Origin: JAQYVZ01 sp035269105
GTDB lineage: Bacteria; Desulfobacterota; Desulfuromonadia; Desulfuromonadales; BM103
Direction: 5' to 3'
NCBI GenBank assembly: GCA_035269105.1
Contig: DATFJP010000196.1
Span: forward strand, 1-5,508
DNA length: 5,508 nucleotides
Below the pieces are notes generated by a model, which saw only the letters and a program-made list of their open reading frames with translations, was not told the origin of the DNA and ran no database searches. Positions within the stretch are counted from its first letter, which is position 1; every line of letters starts with the position of its first letter. This document shows, one piece after another, positions 1 to 4,624 of this stretch. The position numbers were made by a program, and so were the translations under genes.

Positions 1-102
1 CCGCACCCGGTTGCGGATCAGAGCATACTCCGAGAAGCATTCGGTCAGTTCCTGGACTTTGTCGGCATAGCGCCCGTCGATCGGGCTGATGGCGGTGAGC
101 AT
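1..102 (-). CDS. purB: Adenylosuccinate lyase, N-terminal part (cut by window edge)
   Basis: Only the first 34 codons are present; the gene continues past the left edge. The peptide starts MLTAISPIDGRYADKV and goes on through a FSEYALIRNRVR segment, which is the characteristic N-terminus of bacterial PurB (the S-P-x-D-G-R-Y motif followed by F-S-E-Y). From family knowledge, PurB is a cytosolic fumarase/aspartase-superfamily enzyme that splits SAICAR to AICAR and adenylosuccinate to AMP, both releasing fumarate, in purine synthesis. The ATG at 102-100 is chosen because the motif begins right after it and a GAGAGGG ribosome-binding site lies about 8 bases upstream. It is transcribed away from the rest of the window. 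The catalytic residues are outside the window, so activity cannot be judged. Confidence 0.93.
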   Translation of the reverse strand, partial: MLTAISPIDGRYADKVQELTECFSEYALIRNRVR

Positions 103-143
103 GGCGGCACCCTCTCCCGGTAGGTGATGGTCTTGGAGATGGG

Positions 144-172
144 AATATAGCCCAACCGGACCGGGGCTGCAA
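144..172 (-). promoter_or_regulatory. Putative sigma-70 promoter of purB
   Basis: On the minus strand TTGCAG (172-167) and TATATT (149-144) are separated by exactly 17 bases. The -10 box matches the consensus at five of six positions; the -35 matches at three. Transcription would start near 137, giving a purB leader of about 35 nt that contains the GAGAGGG ribosome-binding site. No sequence resembling the E. coli PurR operator was recognised here. Inference from spacing and boxes only. Confidence 0.4.
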
Positions 173-182
173 GTTTAAGAAG

Positions 183-204
183 GCCGGGTTGCGGTGGAAC
201 CGGC
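183..204. other. GC-rich stem-loop upstream of purB promoter
   Basis: GCCGGGTT (183-190) and AACCGGC (198-204) can pair with one bulged G around a 7-base loop. It lies 11 bases upstream of the putative purB -35 box. On neither strand is it followed by a proper T-run, so it is not a convincing terminator. Its role is unknown; chance pairing in GC-rich DNA is possible. Confidence 0.25.
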
Positions 205-343
205 TGAGCGGGAACGCGCAGGGCAATGATTTGGTTCTTTCCGAGCGTTCTGGAAATTTCAGGGGCTCCCCCCAAGGGTGTCTTGGTCGGCCGGCAGGAG
301 CCCGGTTTTCGGTTTTATCCCTGTTTGCCGATGCAATAAAATG

Positions 344-356
344 TTTCCATTGGAAA
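344..356. promoter_or_regulatory. Perfect palindrome, possible operator
   Basis: TTTCCA-T-TGGAAA is a perfect 6-bp inverted repeat with a 1-base centre. Its centre is 30 bases upstream of the transcription start predicted from the extended -10 box at 365-373, so it covers the -35 position where no good -35 hexamer is seen. A dimeric regulator bound here would contact the promoter. The binding protein is unknown and the repeat is short enough to be accidental. Confidence 0.3.
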
Positions 357-364
357 TACTGAAC

Positions 365-373
365 TGATATAAA
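365..373 (+). promoter_or_regulatory. Extended -10 promoter candidate
   Basis: TGATATAAA is an extended -10 (TGn followed by TATAAA, five of six consensus bases). The matching -35 position (345-350, TTCCAT, 17-base spacer) fits poorly, which is usual for extended -10 promoters but also lowers confidence. Predicted start is close to 380. The transcript would reach the intrinsic terminator at 441-481 after about 100 nt, or read on into the lipocalin gene. Confidence 0.35.
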
Positions 374-379
374 AATCAA

Positions 380-481
380 GAAGATAAAGTGGAGCGGACG
401 AGTTTTATAACGCGCGGTTAATCTCGACAGGAGGCAGGACTGGAATAGACTTTTAGGAGCAAGTCGTTCCAAATTTTTTTT
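380..481 (+). ncRNA. Candidate small RNA or attenuated leader of the lipocalin gene
   Basis: This interval is bounded by an extended -10 promoter candidate and a strong-looking terminator ending in eight T residues, and has no coding frame of note. A second imperfect stem can form inside it (GAG near 400 with CTC near 423-425). It also holds a perfect AGGAGG at 429-434 that no start codon follows at a useful distance. Two readings fit: a free small RNA of about 100 nt, or a leader whose terminator controls read-through to the lipocalin start at 562. No match to a named RNA family is recognised. Confidence 0.25.
441..481 (+). terminator. Intrinsic terminator
   Basis: TGGAA (441-445) pairs with TTCCA (467-471) and GACTT (448-452) pairs with AAGTC (461-465), with only TA opposite G interrupting the stem and an 8-base loop. 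After AA comes a run of eight T (474-481). The stem is AT-rich, so it may be of moderate strength, but the T-run is the best in the window. No protein gene ends upstream on this strand, which is why a small RNA or attenuator is suggested. Confidence 0.55.
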
Positions 482-561
482 GATTTTATCAACCTGGTTC
501 GATCCCGCTTCCTTCTTCCGCTACAAAAGTGGTGCCTGCTCGTTCCCAAAAGGAGAAGGCC

Positions 562-1098
562 ATGGCTGCTACATCAATCCGCTGGTTGACCCTTTTAACC
601 AGCCTTCTGCTCGGCGGTTGCGTCGGAATCCCGAAAGGGGTCGAGCCGGTCGTCGACTTTCAGCTAGAGCGCTATCTGGGAACCTGGTACGAGATCGCCC
701 GGCTGGATCACCCCTTCGAGCGAGGGCTCGAACGGGTGACGGCGACCTACAATCCGCGGCAGGAGGGTGGCATTCGGGTCGTCAACCGTGGTTACCATCC
801 TGCCTCCGGCACTTGGCGGGAAGCGACCGGCAAGGCGTTTCTGGTCGCCAACGAGGATGTCGGCCGGCTCAAGGTCAGCTTTTTCGGGCCTTTCTACGGC
901 GGCTATAACATCATCGCCCTCGACCATGCCGATTACAACTGGGCTATGGTCTGCGGCCCGAGCCGCGACTATCTCTGGATTTTGGCACGCCAGCCGACCC
1001 TGGCTAAGCCAATCTATGCCGGCCTGCTCGACCAGGCAAATGAACTCGGATTCGCCACCGAAAACCTGATCCGCGTGCGCCACGCCGATCGGGAATGA
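562..1098 (+). CDS. blc: Outer-membrane lipocalin lipoprotein (Blc type)
   Basis: A 178-residue bacterial lipocalin. Residues 1-20 form a lipoprotein signal ending in the lipobox LLGGC with Cys20 as the lipidated residue; Val at +2 rather than Asp predicts outer-membrane sorting by the Lol rule. The lipocalin signature YLGTWYEIAR lies at residues 38-47, followed by D-H-P-F-E-R-G-L (49-56), KVSFFGPFYGGYN (104-116) and VCGPSRDYLWIL (130-141), all near-identical to E. coli Blc as I recall it. Family members bind fatty acids or lysophospholipids and are linked to envelope stress and membrane lipid upkeep. The ATG at 562 is chosen over an upstream in-frame start because AGGAGAAGG (551-559) lies just before it and the signal peptide begins there. 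In E. coli blc depends on sigma-S; no such site was identified here. Confidence 0.93.
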   Translation: MAATSIRWLTLLTSLLLGGCVGIPKGVEPVVDFQLERYLGTWYEIARLDHPFERGLERVTATYNPRQEGGIRVVNRGYHPASGTWREATGKAFLVANEDVGRLKVSFFGPFYGGYNIIALDHADYNWAMVCGPSRDYLWILARQPTLAKPIYAGLLDQANELGFATENLIRVRHADRE

Positions 1099-1105
1099 AG
1101 CATTT

Positions 1106-1135
1106 TTGCTAAACTTATGACAGGCAAAGCATAAT
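1106..1135 (+). promoter_or_regulatory. Possible promoter of the DUF3024 gene
   Basis: TTGCTA (1106-1111) and CATAAT (1130-1135) are 18 bases apart, matching the sigma-70 boxes at four and five of six positions. It sits 42 bases before the DUF3024 start, within the short AT-rich gap after the lipocalin stop. If real, the DUF3024 gene need not depend on lipocalin transcription. Confidence 0.35.
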
Positions 1136-1141
1136 GCGTCA

Positions 1142-1165
1142 CATGCAGTGAGGTCTCCTCTCCAA
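1142..1165 (+). repeat. CAGTGAGG element, copy A
   Basis: A stretch centred on CAGTGAGGTCTCCTCTCCAA (1146-1165) recurs as CAGTGAGGCCTCTCCTCCAA at 3108-3127, identical at 17 of 20 positions, and the preceding CATn is shared as well. Copy A ends 11 bases before the DUF3024 start codon. A shorter relative (CACTGAGGTGTCCT) is at 3577-3590. Function unknown: it may be a mobile small repeat or a shared leader. Confidence 0.4.
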
Positions 1166-1176
1166 CGGACACGTTT

Positions 1177-1524
1177 ATGGCACTCAGTGAATTTGAAATC
1201 AAAAGATGCGAAAAATTGGTCGCCCGGTATGTTGAGAGCCGTCGCCCGCCGGTCCACATCCGAAACGATCTGGATTTGGCTTTTCGCATAAAAGGTCAAA
1301 GCGTCGAAATCTTCGAAATCCGGCCGGCGTTGCGAGAGCCGGGCGTCAAGATGGAATCTCCCGTTGCGAAAGCCACCTATGTCAAAATCCGGAAAATCTG
1401 GAAAATCTACTGGATGCGGGCCGACCTGAAGTGGCACGGTTATCAACCGGACCCGGTGGTGCAATCAATCGAGGAGTTTCTTGAAATTGTCGAGCGCGAC
1501 GAATACGGCTGTTTTTATGGCTGA
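1177..1524 (+). CDS. DUF3024 family protein
   Basis: A 115-residue cytosolic protein that I recognise as DUF3024. Landmarks are the N-terminal MALSEFEIKR, R-R-P-P-x-H-I-R near residues 22-29, a Q-S-V-E-I-F-E-I-R-P segment (about 41-50), P-V-A-K-A-T-Y-V-K-x-R-K-I-W-K-I-Y-W (about 62-79), then D-L-K-W-H and the C-terminal DEYGCFYG. The length is full for this family and no signal peptide or membrane segment is seen. The biochemical role of the family is not known to me; the Trp- and Tyr-rich centre and acidic tail give no catalytic motif. The ATG at 1177 is supported by the family start; the ribosome-binding site (CGGA, about 7 bases upstream) is weak. G+C is mixed, with a locally AT-rich middle. 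An attC-like site begins about 100 bp after its stop, so it may once have been a gene cassette. Confidence 0.88.
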   Translation: MALSEFEIKRCEKLVARYVESRRPPVHIRNDLDLAFRIKGQSVEIFEIRPALREPGVKMESPVAKATYVKIRKIWKIYWMRADLKWHGYQPDPVVQSIEEFLEIVERDEYGCFYG

Positions 1525-1529
1525 AGACA

Positions 1530-1577
1530 GGGGGGCAGTCCCCCAAAGGCTTTAGCCAGACCCAGGGCCAATTTTTT
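1530..1577 (+). terminator. Weak terminator-like region after DUF3024
   Basis: Six G (1530-1535) face five C (1540-1544) across a CAGT loop, giving a short but very stable stem 6 bases after the DUF3024 stop. The nearest T-run (TTTTTT, 1572-1577) is 27 bases further on, so this is not a standard intrinsic terminator; a small GGC/GCC stem lies in between. It may stall or stabilise the 3' end of the transcript. Confidence 0.25.
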
Positions 1578-1587
1578 CTGATTTTAG

Positions 1588-1611
1588 GTTGTTTCATTCT
1601 GGAGAAACAAC
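1588..1611. other. Perfect 8-bp inverted repeat
   Basis: GTTGTTTC (1588-1595) and GAAACAAC (1604-1611) are perfect complements around an 8-base spacer. There is no T-run after it on either strand, so a terminator is unlikely. It sits directly before the attC-like site and about 100 bp before the ABM start codon; operator or recombination-related structure are both possible. Confidence 0.35.
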
Positions 1612-1622
1612 ATACCAATAGT

Positions 1623-1680
1623 GCCCAACAAATCGCTCCAGCCGATGCCGCAGAGCGGCGTTGCTGAGTATCAACACTGG
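1623..1680 (+). repeat. attC-like integron cassette recombination site, degenerate at the 3' end
   Basis: The left half follows attC organisation closely: R'' GCCCAAC (1623-1629), L'' CTCCAGC (1636-1642), a central hairpin GCCGC-AGA-GCGGC (1647-1659), then L' GCTGAG (1663-1668). L'' and L' pair over six positions with one extra C in L'', the extrahelical base typical of attC. Read as protein it gives PNKSLQPMPQSGVAEY, close to the peptides known to arise when cassette attC sites are translated (the NSFKPTPLRGAA type). The expected R' (GTTRRRY, here ideally GTTGGGC) is not present; ACTGGAC sits where it should be. The site is therefore probably a remnant unable to recombine. No integrase gene is in the window. 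Confidence 0.55.
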
Positions 1681-1697
1681 ACGCAGGAACATCCAGC

Positions 1698-1702
1698 AGG
1701 AG
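1698..1702 (+). promoter_or_regulatory. Ribosome-binding site that fixes the GTG start of the ABM gene
   Basis: AGGAG lies 7 bases before GTG at 1710. This is the ideal spacing and is the main reason to accept a GTG start; family members begin with the same M-I-A-V-I-F-E-V sequence. Confidence 0.7.
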
Positions 1703-1709
1703 CTCGCCG

Positions 1710-2054
1710 GTGATTGCAGTGATCTTTGAAGTCTGGCCGACCGAAGGTAGAGCCTTGGAATATTTCGATTTAGCGACTTCCTTGCGGACAGACCTGGAGA
1801 AAATCGATGGTTTCATATCAATCGAGCGCTTCGAGAGCCTGACGAGGAAAGGCAAATACCTCTCACTTTCGTTCTGGCGTGATGAAAAAGCTGTGCGTGC
1901 CTGGCGAAATCTTGAAAAGCACCGGATAGCTCAAACAAAGGGGCGCAACGGCGTGTTCGCAGACTACAGACTCAGGGTTGCCTCTGTGATGCGAGATTAC
2001 GGAATGCAGGATCGGAGCGATGCGCCAAGTGACAGTCGTGAGATGCACGGCTGA
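1710..2054 (+). CDS. Antibiotic biosynthesis monooxygenase (ABM) fold protein
   Basis: A 114-residue protein of the ABM superfamily (small dimeric alpha/beta ferredoxin-like fold). Typical landmarks are the opening strand MIAVIFEVWP, the helix ending L-R-T-D-L-E-K-I-D-G-F-I-S-I-E-R-F (about residues 25-41), the strand Y-L-S-L-S-F-W-R (about 50-57), then E-x-A-V-R-A-W-R-N-L-E-K-H-R (about 59-72) and the F-A-D-Y-R-L-R-V-A strand followed by V-M-R-D-Y-G-M. Despite the family name, members include heme-degrading enzymes, quinol monooxygenases and many proteins without known substrate; nothing here identifies a substrate, and no cofactor motif is needed in this family. Start is GTG, preceded by AGGAG. 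It begins about 30 bp after an attC-like remnant and stands alone, so cassette-borne origin is possible. No signal peptide or membrane segment; cytosolic. Confidence 0.88.
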   Translation: MIAVIFEVWPTEGRALEYFDLATSLRTDLEKIDGFISIERFESLTRKGKYLSLSFWRDEKAVRAWRNLEKHRIAQTKGRNGVFADYRLRVASVMRDYGMQDRSDAPSDSREMHG

Positions 2055-2209
2055 CAAAATCTCAAAGGGGGGGATGCCGAGGCAAGCGTGCATTGTCGTA
2101 CCGGATGCGGTTTGTCCCGTTATAGCCGAAGAAACAACCGCGGCCGAATTTTCCACAGATTTAACAGTTGGCTGTCGAAATTAATAGACAGAAAGGTGTA
2201 TTATTTACC
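2055..2209. other. 155-bp spacer where base composition changes
   Basis: The first part is GC-rich and the last part, from about 2140, AT-rich, so the composition break falls in this gap. CTGTC and GACAG can form a hairpin (about 2172-2190) before the next gene. No clear promoter or attC site was found. A 36-codon frame at 2074-2184 is noted under rejected items. Confidence 0.4.
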
Positions 2210-2640
2210 ATGCTCTTCCTCAGACTTATGGTCTTTTTAATAATCGTACTTGGGGTCCTCCTCTATTTAATCTCGGGAAAGGTCAGGGCCGAGTTTGTAA
2301 ATAATGTAGAGAAGATCAATCCGAGCTTAATGAATAGTAAGTCCGTGTTCAAGGAATTCTGTAAAAATCCTCGGACACCATACATTTCGCAATTAATTAA
2401 AACAAAAAAGAGACTTACCATTGCGTTAATTATTTCTGTTTTGGTTTTTTTAATTGCTGTTTCTTCGGTAGTCTATCAGCAAGTTTATAAAACAGATGAC
2501 CATCCAATCAGCAAAACCGGAAATAACGCCGTGGAAAATTGAAAATAAAAACAGGATAGCGGTGGTGATCGTAGTCTCGACATCGTCTCCGCCTATCATG
2601 ACCCATTTGCTTAGAAATAATTTAAGGCGTATTGAATGTT
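2160..2640. other. AT-rich island
   Basis: Counted by hand, 2221-2520 is about 36% G+C (108 of 300), while single rows of the lipocalin gene (841-900) and the transporter gene (4141-4200) give about 62% and 73%. The island covers the two-TM protein gene and the gap after it (2543-2635) and fades through the next gene (about 45% at 2701-2760). This marks probable foreign DNA, with no insertion-sequence ends recognised. Confidence 0.6.
2210..2542 (+). CDS. Small two-TM membrane protein, UspB-like layout
   Basis: A 110-residue protein with a hydrophobic segment at residues 3-22 (FLRLMVFLIIVLGVLLYLIS), a mainly basic soluble part (24-68) and a second hydrophobic segment at 69-89, leaving a polar tail rich in Asp, Asn and Lys. 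Length, the two terminal-proximal TM segments and the pattern N-P-x-L followed later by a basic stretch just before the second TM resemble universal stress protein B (UspB) of enterics, but no residue-level identity is strong enough to name it. The ATG at 2210 is preferred to the upstream in-frame TTG at 2168 because the TTG has no ribosome-binding site and the hydrophobic segment starts at the ATG; AAAGG lies 13 bases upstream, rather far. The gene is about 36% G+C with many AAA, TTA and ATT codons, unlike its neighbours, which points to transfer. Function unknown. Confidence 0.65.
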   Translation: MLFLRLMVFLIIVLGVLLYLISGKVRAEFVNNVEKINPSLMNSKSVFKEFCKNPRTPYISQLIKTKKRLTIALIISVLVFLIAVSSVVYQQVYKTDDHPISKTGNNAVEN

Positions 2641-3070
2641 CAGGCTTGAATACAAAAATCTCAGTTGGTGGTTTTGGTTAATTACGGCAGTTTTCTTATC
2701 AGTAGGAGTCTCCGGATTCCCTGTTGGTTTTAAGCTTGCGATCGGCTTTACCATTTTTCAATTAATCTTCTTCGCCCTCAGACTGCAAAGCATGACGGCC
2801 TTTCCGGTCCAGGTAAGATTCTGGTATCTGATATTACTCATCATCTCTCTGCCGCAAATGCTCCAATGGTTATTCTGGATTCCGACCATTGGCACTTGGG
2901 CACAGGTGCTCGTCGGATATTGCCTGATGGCACGCTGCGTTTCCATGTTGCCCTGGAATCGAGAGGACGCTTTTTCATTCGAGTATTTCAAAAAAACGAT
3001 TTTTTCTCCGCCAGTGAATGGGAGCGTTAAGCAGGGTTTCACCGGGAATTCAGGAGAGTACCGCACTTAA
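2636..3070 (+). CDS. Conserved hypothetical inner-membrane protein, about four TM segments
   Basis: A 144-residue hydrophobic protein with likely TM segments near residues 11-27, 31-48, 62-82 and 84-103. Between TM2 and TM3 is a M-T-A-F-P-V-Q-V-R motif (53-61), and after TM4 come R-C-V-S-M-L-P-W-N-R (100-109) and S-P-P-V-x-G-S-V (124-131). I recognise this set as shared by an uncharacterised proteobacterial membrane family, but know no function or symbol. The ATG at 2636 has TAAGG 8 bases upstream. The C-terminal 40 residues are polar and probably cytoplasmic. Composition is intermediate between the AT-rich island and the GC-rich flanks. Spacing of 93 bp from the preceding gene allows but does not prove joint transcription. 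No catalytic motif is seen; the Trp- and Pro-rich loop set might bind a partner or lipid, which is only inference. Confidence 0.75.
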   Translation: MFRLEYKNLSWWFWLITAVFLSVGVSGFPVGFKLAIGFTIFQLIFFALRLQSMTAFPVQVRFWYLILLIISLPQMLQWLFWIPTIGTWAQVLVGYCLMARCVSMLPWNREDAFSFEYFKKTIFSPPVNGSVKQGFTGNSGEYRT

Positions 3071-3103
3071 CTCTCGTCTCTTGGCAAATAAAGACACGCA
3101 GAG

Positions 3104-3127
3104 CATTCAGTGAGGCCTCTCCTCCAA
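3104..3127 (+). repeat. CAGTGAGG element, copy B
   Basis: Second copy of the element at 1142-1165 (20 of 25 positions over the longer alignment, 17 of 20 over the core). It lies 23 bases before the ATG of the DUF6122 gene, again in the leader of a small gene, at the transition back to GC-rich DNA. Confidence 0.4.
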
Positions 3128-3150
3128 AGTCCTTGTTGCGACTCGTCGCC

Positions 3151-3495
3151 ATGATCCATATCGCCCTGCATTTCATCGTCCCGCCGCTGGTCGCCCTGGT
3201 TTTCTACCGAAGCCGCTGGCGCAATGCGGCGCTGATCATGATCGCAACCCTGCTCGTCGATGCCGACCATCTGCTGGCTGATCCGATCTACGATCCCGGT
3301 CGCTGTTCCATCGGTTTCCACCCGCTGCACACGGCCCCGGCCATTGTGATCTACGCCGCTCTGTTCGCGCTTCCCTTCTTTGCCGGGCGGAAGGCCGACG
3401 CTCAGGGCTGGCCTCCCACCGTCAGCGTACTGCACCTGATCGGCCTTGGGCTGCTGATCCACATGGCGCTCGACTGGATCGACTGCATGGTCTAA
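3151..3495 (+). CDS. DUF6122 family membrane protein with possible metal-binding His/Asp set
   Basis: A 114-residue protein I recognise as DUF6122. It begins MIHIALHFIVPPLVALVFYR (one TM), then a second hydrophobic stretch ending in L-V-D-A-D-H-L-L (35-42), the conserved D-P-x-x-C-S-I-G-F-H-P-L-H-T (48-61), a third TM (about 62-78) and a final one ending H-M-A-L-D-W-I-D-C (104-112). The spread of His3, His7, Asp37, Asp39, His40, His57, His60, His104, Asp108 and Asp111 at membrane edges recalls the membrane-bound metal-dependent hydrolases of the YdjM/DUF457 type; this relation and any hydrolase activity are inference. The ATG at 3151 fits the usual family start, but no ribosome-binding site precedes it; TTG at 3133, adding six residues, is the alternative. 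G+C is high again and stands apart from the AT-rich genes before it. Confidence 0.82.
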   Translation: MIHIALHFIVPPLVALVFYRSRWRNAALIMIATLLVDADHLLADPIYDPGRCSIGFHPLHTAPAIVIYAALFALPFFAGRKADAQGWPPTVSVLHLIGLGLLIHMALDWIDCMV

Positions 3496-3576
3496 CATGC
3501 GACCCAAGGGCCATTCCAGATTCGGCGAGGACCGGCCTTATTTCCCGCTTCCCCGAAAATGGTCCTAGCATAGAAC

Positions 3577-3590
3577 TCACTGAGGTGTCC
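3577..3590 (+). repeat. CAGTGAGG element, weak third copy
   Basis: CACTGAGGTGTCCT matches the first 14 bases of copy A at 12 positions. It lies 112 bases before the transporter start, further than the other copies from their genes, so it may be accidental. Confidence 0.2.
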
Positions 3591-3690
3591 TTCGAACTCC
3601 GGTTCCACCGCGATGGGGACTTATGATCAGGGGCTTGCGCTGTACTGAGGATACCAGCCGCCGGAAACCGTCATAAGGTCATCATGCAAT

Positions 3691-3697
3691 AAAGGAG
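3691..3697 (+). promoter_or_regulatory. Strong ribosome-binding site of the transporter gene
   Basis: AAAGGAG lies 5 bases before the ATG at 3703 and fixes this start. The 11-base string AAAGGAGATCA is shared with the leader of the CoA-binding gene on the other strand. The 207-bp gap before it (3496-3702) shows no convincing sigma-70 promoter or gene. Confidence 0.65.
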
Positions 3698-3702
3698 ATC
3701 AA

Positions 3703-4602
3703 ATGGCAGGCGCGAGTACAGCATTTGTGGTGCTGGCGGCTTTTTTCTGGGGGTTGTCAGGCGGGATCGGCGGTATTCTTATGGCCGGCGGCTGGGATGC
3801 ATTCGTGGTTTCATTTTACCGGGGTGCGATCGGACTGCTGTGCGTTCTCGTCTGGCTGGCGTTGCACACGCGCGGCAGCGGGCTGGCAAATCCCCGCTTG
3901 TGGTTCTGGTCAGCGATTGCCGGGGTCGGCGTCGCGGGCAACTTTGCCTTCTATTTCATGAGCATCGCGCAGGGCAGCGTCGCGGTTGCCGTGACCTTGA
4001 TGTACTGCGCGCCCGTGTTCGTGTATCTCGTGTCATTCTCACTCAAGCTGGAACGCCCCACGGCACTGAAATGGACTGCGATCGCGGTGGTGATGCTTGG
4101 CATCATGCTGCTGACCCAGATTTATGACATCGGCGCGAGCGGCGTCACGCTGCTCGGCGCGGGTGCCGGCCTGCTTTCCGGCCTGTCCTACGCGGTGTTC
4201 ATTTTCGGTTTCAAGTATGCGGCGCCGCACGGCAGTCCGCAGGCGATTCTCTCCATAGCCTTCGCGGTCCTTGCCGCCATCCTGATCTGGCCCGCTGATG
4301 CCGACCAGGCCGTTGCCGTCCTGAGGGCACCGGATTGGCCGCTGTTCGCCGGGTTGGGCGTACTTGGCGCGGGATTGTCGTTCGTGTTTTATATCATCGG
4401 CCTGAAGCATACCGCGCCGGCCGTGGCCTCGATTGTGGCCATGGTCGAACCGGTCACCGCATCGCTGTTCGGCGTCCTGGTTTTAAAGGAAAGCCTGGCC
4501 GGCCCGCAGATCTTCGGCATGGGCCTGATATTGGTCACGGTGACCGCCCTCAGCGTGCGCTCGAGCGCCGGACCGGCACCTGCCGATTTAACCCCGGACT
4601 GA
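3703..4602 (+). CDS. EamA-family (drug/metabolite transporter, DMT) permease
   Basis: A 299-residue protein of the usual length for a 10-TM DMT exporter with two EamA repeats. Repeat one spans about residues 5-137 and includes the opening A-F-F-W-G-L-S-G-G helix, the R-G-A-I-G-L-L helix after V-S-F-Y, N-F-A-F-Y-F-M-S-I-A, and the signature V-A-V-A-V-T-L-M-Y-C-A-P-V-F-V. Repeat two spans about 150-285 and holds the parallel S-G-L-S-Y-A-V-F, S-F-V-F-Y-I-I-G-L-K-H-T, A-S-I-V-A-M-V-E-P-V-T-A-S-L-F-G and L-K-E-S-L helices. It is in the inner membrane; relatives export amino acids or metabolites by proton exchange or import small solutes, and the substrate cannot be read from sequence. The polar tail after about 287 is Ala/Pro-rich. 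Start is set by AAAGGAG. G+C is high (about 73% in one row), matching the flanking chromosome. Confidence 0.92.
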   Translation: MAGASTAFVVLAAFFWGLSGGIGGILMAGGWDAFVVSFYRGAIGLLCVLVWLALHTRGSGLANPRLWFWSAIAGVGVAGNFAFYFMSIAQGSVAVAVTLMYCAPVFVYLVSFSLKLERPTALKWTAIAVVMLGIMLLTQIYDIGASGVTLLGAGAGLLSGLSYAVFIFGFKYAAPHGSPQAILSIAFAVLAAILIWPADADQAVAVLRAPDWPLFAGLGVLGAGLSFVFYIIGLKHTAPAVASIVAMVEPVTASLFGVLVLKESLAGPQIFGMGLILVTVTALSVRSSAGPAPADLTPD

Positions 4603-4624
4603 GTCGCATCACGCCAGCGCATGA

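Larger units (their letters stand above)
103..561. other. 459-bp purB-lipocalin intergenic region without a convincing protein gene
   Basis: Open frames here (for example 45-275 minus) have no ribosome-binding site and no recognisable protein signature, and the TTG-started frame at 480 only becomes long by running out of frame through the lipocalin gene. From 331 to 490 the DNA is notably AT-rich compared with its flanks. The region holds the purB promoter, a stem-loop at 183-204, a small perfect hairpin (CCAAG, 5-base loop, CTTGG; 272-286), and the promoter, palindrome and terminator set listed separately. Confidence 0.6.

Noticed and set aside
45..275. Minus-strand frame overlapping purB
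   Set aside because: Out of frame with purB, no ribosome-binding site and no protein-like signature.
480..908. 142-codon plus-strand frame with a TTG start
   Set aside because: It begins inside the terminator T-run, has no ribosome-binding site and overlaps the lipocalin in another frame with low-complexity Arg-rich sequence.
664..1464. 266-codon open frame on the minus strand
   Set aside because: It runs antisense across the certain lipocalin and DUF3024 genes, has no ribosome-binding site and no recognisable domain; it is a by-product of their codon use.
2055..2130. Possible second attC after the ABM gene (GGCTGAC start, CGTTATAG later)
   Set aside because: The core boxes do not fit RYYYAAC and GTTRRRY, and the L boxes pair poorly.
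2074..2184. 36-codon frame starting ATG after a G-rich string
   Set aside because: The G7 run resembles a ribosome-binding site but touches the start too closely, and the peptide has no recognised feature; too short to support.
2496..2681. 61-codon frame between the two small membrane protein genes
   Set aside because: Overlaps both genes in another frame, lacks a ribosome-binding site and has no family signature.
3067..3507. 146-codon minus-strand frame
   Set aside because: Antisense shadow of the DUF6122 gene; Asp/Gln/Arg-rich composition typical of reverse frames of membrane protein genes.
187..3612. 13-bp string CCGGTTCCACCGC present at 3600-3612 and inverted near 192-204
   Set aside because: One such match is about what chance gives in a window of this size, and the flanks do not match.
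3498..3626. Open stretch ending in a coding-looking peptide (IELTEVSFELRFHRDGDL)
   Set aside because: No start codon or ribosome-binding site, no family recognised; 43 codons open in a GC-rich gap is not rare.
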